Assembly: GCA_027365815.1 (NCBI GenBank) | Contig: DAHXLV010000042.1 | Span: forward strand, 1-5,009 | Length of the DNA stretch: 5,009 nucleotides | Direction of reading: 5' to 3' | DNA from: Microcaldota archaeon | Lineage (GTDB): Archaea; Micrarchaeota; Micrarchaeia; Micrarchaeales; Micrarchaeaceae | In this document: one piece after another, positions 1 through 4,953 of the stretch | Layout of the letters: each line of letters begins with the position of its first letter | Numbering within the stretch: the first letter of the stretch is position 1 | Position numbers and translations under genes: made by a program | The notes under the pieces: model-generated | Seen by the model: the letters and a program-made list of their open reading frames with translations, nothing else | What the model was told of the DNA's origin: nothing | Databases searched by the model: none

Positions 1-88
1 TCTGTTATTACGCATATCTTATAAAAACCTTTCTATCATTTTGGCTTTTTGTTGATTTAGCCTTACTTTATCAACAAAAGTTGACTTT
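1..88. other. AT-rich segment abutting a truncated cdc48 gene
   Basis: This stretch is about 27% G+C by hand count, far below the rest of the window. It sits where the D1 Walker A region of cdc48 should be. Read in the cdc48 frame it has a TGA stop at 53-55 and no ATG, GTG or TTG start afterwards until the Walker B methionine at 128. It encodes nothing recognisable on either strand. It contains two adjacent hairpin-forming inverted repeats and an ATAAAA/TTTTTATAA element near 20-30 that could act as a TATA box in either direction. It may be the edge of an inserted element, a rearrangement junction, or a chimeric contig end; the sequence alone does not decide. Confidence 0.55.
47..79. repeat. 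10-bp perfect inverted repeat, 13-nt loop
   Basis: TTTTGTTGAT at 47-56 is exactly complementary to ATCAACAAAA at 70-79, with a 13-nt spacer. It lies within the AT-rich block just outside the cdc48 homology. A stem-loop near a break in a gene could be a mobile-element end or an intrinsic structure; no transposase is visible. Confidence 0.6.
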
Positions 89-94
89 TTCAAC
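80..94. repeat. 5-bp inverted repeat spanning the cdc48 junction
   Basis: GTTGA (80-84) and TCAAC (90-94) are complementary around a 5-nt CTTTT loop, directly following the larger hairpin. The right arm TCAAC belongs to the recognisable cdc48 reading frame (Phe-Asn codons), while the left arm is in the AT-rich block. The same TCAAC also occurs at 71-75, so a 5-nt microhomology is present at the breakpoint. Confidence 0.5.
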
Positions 95-1441
95 GAGGCG
101 AAGGAGAAGGCCCCGACAATAATATTCATGGATGAGATCGACGCCATAGCGCCAAAAAGGGAAGAGGCGACCAACGAGGTTGAGCGGCGCATGGTCTCGC
201 AGCTGCTCGCCCTGCTTGACGGGATGGGATCGCGGGGGCAGGTCATCGTCATAGGCGCCACGAACAGGCCTAACGCGATAGACCCGGCGCTCAGGAGACC
301 TGGCAGGTTCGACCGCGAGATAGAGATAGGCGTGCCTGACAGGAACGCGAGGAAGGAGATACTGCAGATACACACCAGGAACATGCCGCTTAAGGACGTG
401 AACCTCGAGGAGCTCGCGGACCTTACGCACGGATATACGGGCGCAGACCTGACAGCCCTGGCGAGGGAGGCGGCGATGTGCTCGCTCAGGAAGGTGCTGC
501 CCACGATAATAGACAAGAAATCGATACCTAACGAGCTGCTCATGAACCTGCACGTCAACCGCGACGACTTCATAACAGCTTACAGGAACATACAGCCGAG
601 CGCGCTAAGGGAGGTATTCGTAGAGCGCCCGAACATACACTGGGATGACGTCGGTGGCCTGTCGTTCGTTAAGACGCAGCTGAAGGAGGCGGTCGAGATG
701 CCGATAAAGAACCCCGAAGCTTTCGAGAAGATGGGCATAAGGCCTGTCAAGGGCATACTGCTCGTGGGGGCGCCGGGCACAGGGAAGACGATGCTTGCGA
801 AGGCGGTCGCCACAGAAAGGGAATCAAACTTCATATCGATTAAGGGGCCGGAGCTGATGAGCAAGTTCGTGGGGGAGAGTGAGAAGGCGACCAGGGAGAT
901 ATTCAGGAAGGCGAGGCAGGCGGCGCCGTGCATAATATTCATAGACGAGATAGACTCCATAGCTGCGACGAGGGACTCTGGCAGCGGGGACTCGTTTGTC
1001 ACGGAGAGGATCGTGGATACGCTGCTGACTGAGCTCGACGGGCTTTCGGAGATGAAGAGCGTTGTTGTGCTGGCCGCAACGAACAGGCCAGACATGATAG
1101 ACCCTGCGCTGCTCAGGCCCGGAAGGTTCGACAAGATAATAGAGATACCGATGCCTGACGACGAGACCAGGAAGGCCATATTCGAGGTGCACACCAAGCG
1201 CATGCCGCTAGAGAAGGGAGTGAAGCTCGACGACCTGGCTAAGCTGGCGGAGGGGTATACGGGCGCGGAGATCGAGAACGTGTGCCGAGAGGCGGGAATG
1301 AACGCGATAAGGCTTCAGAGGACGATGGTGACGAAGGATGATTTCGCCTTCGCATTCCAGGAGGTCAAGCCGGCGATACCGCGTGAGCTTTCTGAGCGCA
1401 TCAAAAAGTTCAAGTACGCCCCCGAGAACATGTACAGATAG
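89..1441 (+). CDS. cdc48: Cdc48/VAT-type AAA+ ATPase, 5'-truncated
   Basis: This is the C-terminal part of a tandem AAA+ unfoldase of the Cdc48/p97/VAT family, a cytoplasmic hexamer that uses ATP to extract and unfold proteins. Homology starts at about Phe 89-91, just before the D1 Walker B (IIFMDEID). The first ATG at 128 is the residue inside Walker B, so it is not a natural start. Numbering from that Met: D1 sensor ATNRP 44-48 and arginine-finger segment RRPGRFD 56-62; D2 begins near 168 with Walker A GAPGTGKT 214-221, Walker B CIIFIDEID 268-276, sensor ATNRP 318-322 and LRPGRFD 329-335. The N domain and D1 Walker A are missing; family members are roughly 730-770 residues. The protein ends Met-Tyr-Arg, fitting the HbYX proteasome-docking motif. 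D2 looks intact and the frame is open to the TAG, so the break is recent, or an assembly artefact. Confidence 0.93.
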   Translation, partial: FNEAKEKAPTIIFMDEIDAIAPKREEATNEVERRMVSQLLALLDGMGSRGQVIVIGATNRPNAIDPALRRPGRFDREIEIGVPDRNARKEILQIHTRNMPLKDVNLEELADLTHGYTGADLTALAREAAMCSLRKVLPTIIDKKSIPNELLMNLHVNRDDFITAYRNIQPSALREVFVERPNIHWDDVGGLSFVKTQLKEAVEMPIKNPEAFEKMGIRPVKGILLVGAPGTGKTMLAKAVATERESNFISIKGPELMSKFVGESEKATREIFRKARQAAPCIIFIDEIDSIAATRDSGSGDSFVTERIVDTLLTELDGLSEMKSVVVLAATNRPDMIDPALLRPGRFDKIIEIPMPDDETRKAIFEVHTKRMPLEKGVKLDDLAKLAEGYTGAEIENVCREAGMNAIRLQRTMVTKDDFAFAFQEVKPAIPRELSERIKKFKYAPENMYR

Positions 1442-1445
1442 CAGC

Positions 1446-1452
1446 TTTTTAA
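1446..1452 (+). promoter_or_regulatory. TATA-like box for the tRNA gene
   Basis: TTTTTAA is centred about 28 nt upstream of the mature tRNA 5' end at 1477, the usual archaeal TATA distance. It begins only five bases after the cdc48 stop, so its T-run could also serve as a weak terminator for cdc48. Downstream at 1463-1472 is CAATCTTATC, a 10-mer found at the same spacing in the ABC operon promoter. Confidence 0.5.
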
Positions 1453-1476
1453 CCCTTCACGACAATCTTATCTTAA

Positions 1477-1595
1477 GGAGGTGTAGCTCAGCCTGGTTAG
1501 AGCGCTAGACTCATATGCTAAGCATAATGAGTGATGAGCACATGGTGCTATGACGAGAAATCTAGAGACCGCGAGTTCAAATCTCGCCACCTCCA
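1477..1595 (+). tRNA. tRNA with CAU anticodon (probably elongator Met), intron-containing
   Basis: The cloverleaf is complete: acceptor GGAGGTG 1477-1483 with CACCTCC 1588-1594, discriminator A1595; D stem GCTC 1486-1489 with GAGC 1500-1503; anticodon stem CTAGA 1505-1509 with TCTAG 1561-1565; T stem GCGAG 1571-1575 with CTCGC 1583-1587 and loop TTCAAAT. Removing the 44-nt intron gives a 7-nt loop CTCATAA with anticodon CAT (1512-1514) and a 75-nt tRNA. The 3' CCA is not encoded. The G1-C72 pair and the absence of three G-C pairs in the anticodon stem argue against initiator tRNA. Elongator Met is favoured because archaeal Met tRNAs often carry an intron here, but tRNA-Ile2 (CAU modified to read AUA) cannot be excluded. 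Use of AUA is heavy in this genome, so an Ile2 tRNA must exist somewhere. Confidence 0.95.
1516..1559 (+). other. Archaeal tRNA intron (position 37/38)
   Basis: A 44-nt insertion separates A37 (1515) from A38 (1560), the canonical archaeal intron site cut by the tRNA-splicing endonuclease. The expected bulge-helix-bulge is only partly canonical: CTC 1510-1512 pairs with GAG 1555-1557 and A1513 faces C1554, so the central helix is 3 bp plus a mismatch. AAA 1558-1560 forms the 3' bulge. Because these are all A, the exact cut can shift by a base without changing the product. The intron holds internal hairpins ATGC/GCAT (1515-1518, 1522-1525) and AGCAC/GTGCT (1537-1541, 1545-1549). Confidence 0.88.
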
Positions 1596-1654
1596 ACGTA
1601 TTCATCTCCTGGCCTTCTGGGGTTGCCAGATGTGGCGCACACTGCGGCACAGAT

Positions 1655-1666
1655 AGATATATATCT
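1655..1666. repeat. 12-bp perfect palindrome in the tRNA-1806 intergenic region
   Basis: AGATATATATCT reads the same on both strands. It sits in the roughly 200-bp gap between the tRNA and the next gene. A flanking CCAGAT (1626-1631) is complementary to ATCTGG (1663-1668), so alternative hairpins are possible. It could be a regulator site or a TATA-like element; no gene starts at the right distance. Nothing else in 1596-1760 is recognisable. Confidence 0.35.
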
Positions 1667-1764
1667 GGTTAAACAGAGCCATCTTGTGATATTCTGTCAG
1701 GAAAGTACGGCGGTTCATCCAGAGAGTCCATGGTTATAAGGTATTCGGAATGATGAGAGTGGCG

Positions 1765-1781
1765 GCAAAAGGGATAAATAT
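1765..1781 (+). promoter_or_regulatory. BRE/TATA promoter of the methyltransferase-like gene
   Basis: A purine-rich BRE-like GCAAAAGG (1765-1772) precedes ATAAATAT (1774-1781). The box centre is about 28 nt before the ATG at 1806, which predicts a leaderless or nearly leaderless transcript. This spacing favours ATG 1806 over the in-frame GTG at 1797, which would lie too close to the box. Confidence 0.6.
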
Positions 1782-1805
1782 CTATCAATCACAGTAGTGC
1801 GTTTT

Positions 1806-2489
1806 ATGGGAGAGAGACTGCTTCACCATCGCAGCCCGCCGGTGCACGCGAACATGCGCCCTGTTGTGGGCGGCGTCCTCCGCGAGCTGCCTGAAGAGCT
1901 GAGGAGGCCGTACCATTGGGGAACGGTGCCGCTGAATAGCTACAAGAATTACTTCGGGGCGCCGCAGTCTGCGCTCTACCCTTTTTCGTACATGCACGCG
2001 ACCCCAGCCATGGTCTTCGGCAAGGAGCGCGTGACCTGCGTAGACAGCGACAGGGATGCCGTGAGGCTGCTTAGGAAGGAGGGCATCAGAGCGATCAATG
2101 CGGACGTCAGACAGCCGACGGCGAAACTTGGCAGGCACGATCTCATCGTGCTGCTCCAGCCAGAGCTCGGCGCGAGGCATGTTCTCCATCGCCTTAAGCC
2201 AAGTGGATACGTGCTTACAAATGCCAGCGACTACATAGCCGAGGAGCTGCTCTTCGAGCATGGCAGCTTTGCCCTGCTTGGGTCGATAGACTTCAAGAGC
2301 GGAAAGATATCCAGCCCTGGCAACAATGTTATGCAGGCCCTGCAGGCTAGCTGGGAGTACTACAAGCAGATGGAGGAATACTTCGAGCTGCTGGGGAAGG
2401 ACTTCGAGGAATGGAAATCCTTCTATCCGAGCAAGGAGGTAATGAAGCTGTGGAAGAGGCCGGACCTGTTGGTGCTGAAGCGGGAGTAG
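1806..2489 (+). CDS. Hypothetical protein with Rossmann / SAM-methyltransferase-like features
   Basis: A 227-residue soluble protein that I do not recognise as a named family. From ATG 1806, residues 56-82 have the order expected for the first half of a class I methyltransferase: a strand (SALYPF), a loop, a helix (AMVFGK), then strand RVTCVDSD with an acidic end at Asp80 or Asp82. A second acidic position follows in INADVRQP (97-104), and HDLIVLLQPE (111-120) resembles the motif IV strand, followed by LKPSGYVLTNAS. The usual glycine-rich GxGxG loop is replaced by FSYMHATP (60-67). Residues 176-210 are helical and aromatic-rich (WEYYKQMEEYFELL). There is no signal peptide or membrane segment. 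It has its own promoter and no operon partner. A GTG at 1797 would add MRF in front but fits the promoter less well. A long open frame on the opposite strand is a shadow. SAM binding is an inference from pattern only. Confidence 0.8.
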   Translation: MGERLLHHRSPPVHANMRPVVGGVLRELPEELRRPYHWGTVPLNSYKNYFGAPQSALYPFSYMHATPAMVFGKERVTCVDSDRDAVRLLRKEGIRAINADVRQPTAKLGRHDLIVLLQPELGARHVLHRLKPSGYVLTNASDYIAEELLFEHGSFALLGSIDFKSGKISSPGNNVMQALQASWEYYKQMEEYFELLGKDFEEWKSFYPSKEVMKLWKRPDLLVLKRE

Positions 2490-2512
2490 CACGCATGCTG
2501 GAAAGTTGAATG

Positions 2513-2550
2513 AATATAAACGTTCCGCGCCAATCTTATCCTGAACAGGT
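2513..2550 (+). promoter_or_regulatory. Promoter and ribosome-binding site of the ABC transporter operon
   Basis: AATATAAA at 2513-2520 is a TATA-like box; initiation about 26 nt downstream would fall near 2540-2543 and leave a short leader. AGGT at 2547-2550, six bases before ATG 2557, is a modest Shine-Dalgarno match. CAATCTTATC (2531-2540) begins exactly 10 nt after the box, the same arrangement as in front of the tRNA. Confidence 0.5.
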
Positions 2551-2556
2551 ATTGCA

Positions 2557-3540
2557 ATGGCATCCAACGCTATAGAGGTAAGCAGGCTTGTCAAAAAGTT
2601 CGGGAGCTTCACAGCTGTCAACGGCATATCGTTCAAGGTCAGAGAGGGGGAGATATTCGGGCTGCTTGGGCCGAACGGCGCAGGCAAGACCACCACCATA
2701 TCCATGATAGCCACGATACTAAGCCACACCTCCGGTTCGATAGAGCTTTACGGGGTGGACGTGCTGCGCGCGAAGGACGCGGCGCGGCAGCTGATAGGCA
2801 TAGTGTTCCAGGACCCTTCGCTCGACGACGAGCTCACAGCGTGGGAGAACCTGGATTTCCATGCCAGGCTGTACAGTGTGAAGGAGAACAAAAGGAAGAT
2901 AATATCAGACGTGCTGGAGCTTGTGGGGCTCGGCGACAAGGCAGACAAGCAGGTCAAGACATTCTCCGGAGGGATGAAGCGGAGGCTGGAGATTGCAAGG
3001 GGATTCATACACAAGCCAAGGGTGCTCTTCCTCGACGAGCCAACGCTTGGGCTTGACCCGCAGACCAGGAGGAACATATGGGAGTATATAAGGAAGCTCA
3101 ACAGGGAGCACCGCCTCACTATAATACTCACTACGCACTACCTGGAGGAAGCGGACATGCTCTGCGACCGCATAGCAATAATCGACCATGGCAGGATAAT
3201 AAGGACTGGAACACCGGAAGCGCTGAAGACGTCGCTTGGCGGCGACGTGGTCAGGATAGGCACCGACAAGAAAAAGAAGCTGTACAGGCTGCTGAAGGGC
3301 AGGAGCTTCGTGAAGAGCATCAAGGAGTCGCATGACGGCCTAGAGATATCGACCGAGGACGGCTCGCGGGTCATACCCGTAATAGCGAAGGTCGCGGATT
3401 CCAATAATATAAGGATTGACTACACGACAATGAAGAGGCCGAGCCTGGAGGACGTCTTCATAAGCCTGACAGGCAGGGACATTAGGGAGGAAGGCGCCGA
3501 CAGCGATGCGCAGTGGAGGCATTTCGGTGGGAGAAAATGA
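2557..3540 (+). CDS. ABC transporter ATP-binding protein, DrrA/NodI-like
   Basis: A 327-residue cytoplasmic ATPase subunit that would power an ABC-2 type exporter. All nucleotide-binding motifs are intact: Walker A GPNGAGKTT 38-46, Q-loop Gln85, signature FSGGM 136-140, Walker B VLFLDEP 156-162 with catalytic Glu161, D-loop GLDP 165-168 and switch His194. The C-terminal extension after about residue 230 contains SLEDVFISLTG (296-306), the hallmark tail of the daunorubicin-resistance (DrrA) subfamily, and length fits that family. ATG 2557 has an upstream AGGT and directly precedes the conserved first strand (IEVSRLVKKFG). The stop overlaps the start of the permease gene by four bases, so the two are one operon, presumably forming a dimer of each subunit. 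The substrate cannot be read from sequence; DrrA relatives handle drugs, lipids or polysaccharide. Confidence 0.97.
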   Translation: MASNAIEVSRLVKKFGSFTAVNGISFKVREGEIFGLLGPNGAGKTTTISMIATILSHTSGSIELYGVDVLRAKDAARQLIGIVFQDPSLDDELTAWENLDFHARLYSVKENKRKIISDVLELVGLGDKADKQVKTFSGGMKRRLEIARGFIHKPRVLFLDEPTLGLDPQTRRNIWEYIRKLNREHRLTIILTTHYLEEADMLCDRIAIIDHGRIIRTGTPEALKTSLGGDVVRIGTDKKKKLYRLLKGRSFVKSIKESHDGLEISTEDGSRVIPVIAKVADSNNIRIDYTTMKRPSLEDVFISLTGRDIREEGADSDAQWRHFGGRK

Positions 3541-4316
3541 CTAGCACGCTAGATGCTGTTTACACCCTGTGGCTTAGGGAGATGAAGAGGTTTATGAAGT
3601 CCAGGTCAAGGATGGTGGGAAGCGGCGGCCAACCGCTCATATGGTTGGCGATAGTCGGCGTGGGGCTTGGCAGCGCATTCGCCCTTAAGGTGAGCGGCAG
3701 CATACCATACCTGGCGTTCGTGGCGCCGGGACTCATCGGGATGACAATACTGTTCAGCTCCATATTTGCAGGTGTGAGCGTCATATGGGACAGGCAGTTC
3801 GGTTTTCTCAAGGAGATCCTTGTGGCCCCGATATCTAGGCTCAGCATAGTGCTAGGAAAGATAGCTGGCAGCACCACCATAGCTGTCCTTACTGCACTGA
3901 TAATACTGGTGATTGTGGCGGTATTCGGGATAATACCGCTTAGCTATTTCACCTTGCAAGGTATCGCGGCGGCCATATTGTTCATGGTGTTAACCTCAGC
4001 TACGTTCGTAGCTATCGGGCTCATCATAGCCGCGCTGATCAACAACATCGAGAGCTTCCAGGTGCTGATAAACTTCCTGGTCATGCCGATGTTCTTCCTG
4101 TCCGGCGCGCTCTTCCCGATAAGCGCTGCGCTGCCCGTATGGCTCGACGGGCTGGCGCATATAGACCCTCTTTTCTACGCAATAGACGGCATCCGCGGCT
4201 CGCTCATACATTTCTCAACCTACCCGCTCTGGATAGACGGGATTGGTACGGCGGCCTGCGCGGTCATATTCGTTGGCGCGGCGGCGCTGCTGTTCAAGAG
4301 GATAGAGGGAAAGTAG
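3537..4316 (+). CDS. ABC-2 type transporter permease, DrrB/NodJ-like
   Basis: A 259-residue integral membrane subunit of the exporter encoded with the ATPase just upstream. Six hydrophobic segments are seen at about residues 33-50, 57-80, 108-131, 142-168, 174-198 and 236-254. The cytoplasmic stretch RQFGFLKEILVAPISRLSIV (86-105) matches the coupling region of ABC-2 permeases, and DPLFYAIDGIRGSL (210-223) the conserved motif before the last helix. The N-terminus (LWLREMKRFMKSRSR) is amphipathic and basic, typical of the family. I chose ATG 3537 because it forms an ATGA overlap with the ATPase stop, has GGTGG (3526-3530) six bases upstream as a ribosome site, and gives the normal family N-terminus; a GTG at 3513 would add eight residues. 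The gene ends two bases before the 3' end of the oppositely oriented RNase P RNA. Confidence 0.96.
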   Translation: MTSTLDAVYTLWLREMKRFMKSRSRMVGSGGQPLIWLAIVGVGLGSAFALKVSGSIPYLAFVAPGLIGMTILFSSIFAGVSVIWDRQFGFLKEILVAPISRLSIVLGKIAGSTTIAVLTALIILVIVAVFGIIPLSYFTLQGIAAAILFMVLTSATFVAIGLIIAALINNIESFQVLINFLVMPMFFLSGALFPISAALPVWLDGLAHIDPLFYAIDGIRGSLIHFSTYPLWIDGIGTAACAVIFVGAAALLFKRIEGK

Positions 4317-4317
4317 A

Positions 4318-4551
4318 GGTGGCGGGCCGTAGCCCTCCTTCTGTTTTATGCAGCATTTGACTGAGCGGCGATAACGCCTTGCATACTCATATGCGCATTT
4401 CCCCGGCGCGTTTCATCCGCACCCGCGCGCTCGTAGTGTCATCGCTTTATGCGCGGCAGCGGTCTCGTTTCTGTTCCGGATGTTGCCTTAGGCAGTATGC
4501 GCTCTGTATGGGAGGAGCTTCCTCCTTTCGGTAAGCTGCTCACCCGCCACC
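4318..4551 (-). ncRNA. rnpB: RNase P RNA (archaeal type, compact)
   Basis: The catalytic RNA of RNase P, which with protein subunits removes 5' leaders from pre-tRNAs. Read on the minus strand with nt 1 at 4551: P1 is GGTGGCGGG (1-9) with CCCGCCACC (226-234). P2 is GCAGC (13-17) with GCTGC (198-202). P4 is a pseudoknot of AGC-U-CCUCC (33-41) with GGAGGGCU (214-221), leaving the universally conserved single bulged U at nt 36 (4516). The 3' P4 strand is preceded by the conserved ACAGAA (208-213). P5 is GAGC/GCUC (48-51, 186-189) and P7 GCATAC/GTATGC (52-57, 166-171). The specificity domain has hairpin TGCC-TAA-GGCA, AACAGAAACGAGACC (77-91) and GGATGAAAC. At about 234 nt it is shorter than most archaeal type A RNAs (near 300). 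A hairpin GGCG-UUAU-CGCC (174-185) occupies the P15 region, with little room for P16/P17. Confidence 0.94.
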
Positions 4552-4576
4552 AATAAGCAATACTGAACTTGCAGAA

Positions 4577-4590
4577 TTAATATACTTTGC
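4577..4590 (-). promoter_or_regulatory. Promoter of rnpB
   Basis: On the minus strand GCAAAG (BRE-like, 4590-4585) is followed by the TATA box TATATTAA (4584-4577). The box centre is about 28-29 nt upstream of the predicted RNase P RNA 5' end at 4551-4552, so the transcript probably starts at or just before the mature end. This agrees independently with the strand chosen for the RNA. Confidence 0.72.
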
Positions 4591-4638
4591 GCTGGCCTGC
4601 CGGCTACGTGGCAGGCTTTGCAAAAGGCTGCAAAGTAT
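4582..4638. repeat. Nested inverted repeats between divergent rnpB and BofA-like promoters
   Basis: ATACTTTGC (4582-4590) and GCAAAGTAT (4630-4638) are perfect 9-bp inverted repeats; each is the BRE plus start of the TATA box of the promoter facing outward on its side. Inside lies a second perfect inverted repeat, GCCTGCC (4595-4601) and GGCAGGC (4610-4616), with an 8-nt centre. A further CTTTGC (4616-4621) is complementary to GCAAAG (4630-4635). The inner palindrome is upstream of both predicted start sites, so it would act as DNA, for example as an operator, and not as an RNA hairpin. Confidence 0.6.
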
Positions 4639-4643
4639 TTTAT
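4630..4643 (+). promoter_or_regulatory. Promoter of the BofA-like gene
   Basis: GCAAAG (4630-4635) followed by TATTTTAT (4636-4643) mirrors the rnpB promoter on the other strand. Initiation about 26 nt after the box centre falls near 4665, leaving a leader of only about 7 nt before ATG 4672, with no Shine-Dalgarno sequence. An out-of-frame ATG at 4664 opens a five-codon frame (MIRWY) that overlaps the real start. Confidence 0.6.
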
Positions 4644-4671
4644 CCTTTCAATCCAACATTAAGATGATCCG

Positions 4672-4953
4672 ATGGTATTAGGGATAGGAGGGGCGCTGCT
4701 AAGCGAGATAGTGCTGGCGTTCCTGATAGCCGTAGTGCTTTTCATAATCTTCAAGATAGGGAAGAAGATCCTGAAGCTGGTATTCGGGATAATAATAAAC
4801 AGTATACTCGGGGTAATCGCTTTCCTGGCGCTGAACTACCTGTTTGGCATGGAGATACCTATAGAGCTGGCGACGATGGTGCCGACCGCGCTGTTCGGCC
4901 TGCCTGCGGTGGGCACGCTCATAATACTCAAGCTCTTCGGCTTTCCGGTCTAA
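4672..4953 (+). CDS. BofA-family small membrane protein
   Basis: A 93-residue, very hydrophobic protein with three probable membrane segments: about 10-28, 36-58 and 70-90, with a basic patch KIGKKILK (28-35) between the first two. The second half (NSILGVIAFLALNYLFGMEIPIE at 43-65, then ALFGLPAVGTLIILKLF at 73-89) matches the BofA family, named after the Bacillus pro-sigma-K processing inhibitor. In archaea, which lack sigma-K and sporulation, members of this family have no established role, so the bacterial function should not be transferred. ATG 4672 lies about 7 nt after the predicted transcription start, and the protein length is normal for the family. The gene is transcribed away from rnpB and runs tail-to-tail into the histone gene with overlapping stop codons, leaving no space for a separate terminator. 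Confidence 0.87.
   Translation: MVLGIGGALLSEIVLAFLIAVVLFIIFKIGKKILKLVFGIIINSILGVIAFLALNYLFGMEIPIELATMVPTALFGLPAVGTLIILKLFGFPV

Noticed and set aside
56..130. Intein or intron interrupting cdc48
   Set aside because: The in-frame stop at 53-55, absence of a terminal His-Asn and nucleophile residue at the junction, and no upstream cdc48 exon in view give no support for an intein; an intron cannot be shown with only one exon.
19..573. Minus-strand open frame over the cdc48 junction
   Set aside because: Most of it is antisense to highly conserved AAA+ sequence, and the end over the AT-rich block has no recognisable motif.
1527..1559. Possible box C/D guide RNA in the tRNA intron (GTGATGA resembles box C)
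   Set aside because: There is no box D (CTGA) or paired C'/D' set, and 44 nt is short for a guide; the match looks fortuitous.
1748..1796. Box C-like AATGATGA in the 1596-1796 gap
   Set aside because: No CTGA box D follows at a sensible distance before the next gene, so a C/D sRNA is not supported.
1785..2729. Long open frame of 314 codons on the minus strand
   Set aside because: It starts antisense to the ABC Walker A, giving the familiar artefact sequence VVVLPAPFGP, and runs antisense to the methyltransferase-like gene, which has its own promoter and lineage-like codon use. It has no recognisable domain.
4318..4551. Signal recognition particle RNA as an alternative for the structured RNA
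   Set aside because: The helix 8 GNAR/GGAGCAGUC-type signature is absent, while the RNase P P4 pseudoknot with bulged U and ACAGAA are all present.
4664..4681. Five-codon upstream frame (MIRWY) overlapping the BofA-like start
   Set aside because: It lies at the predicted transcription start, so the mRNA may not even include its ATG; there is no ribosome site and it is too short to claim as a gene.
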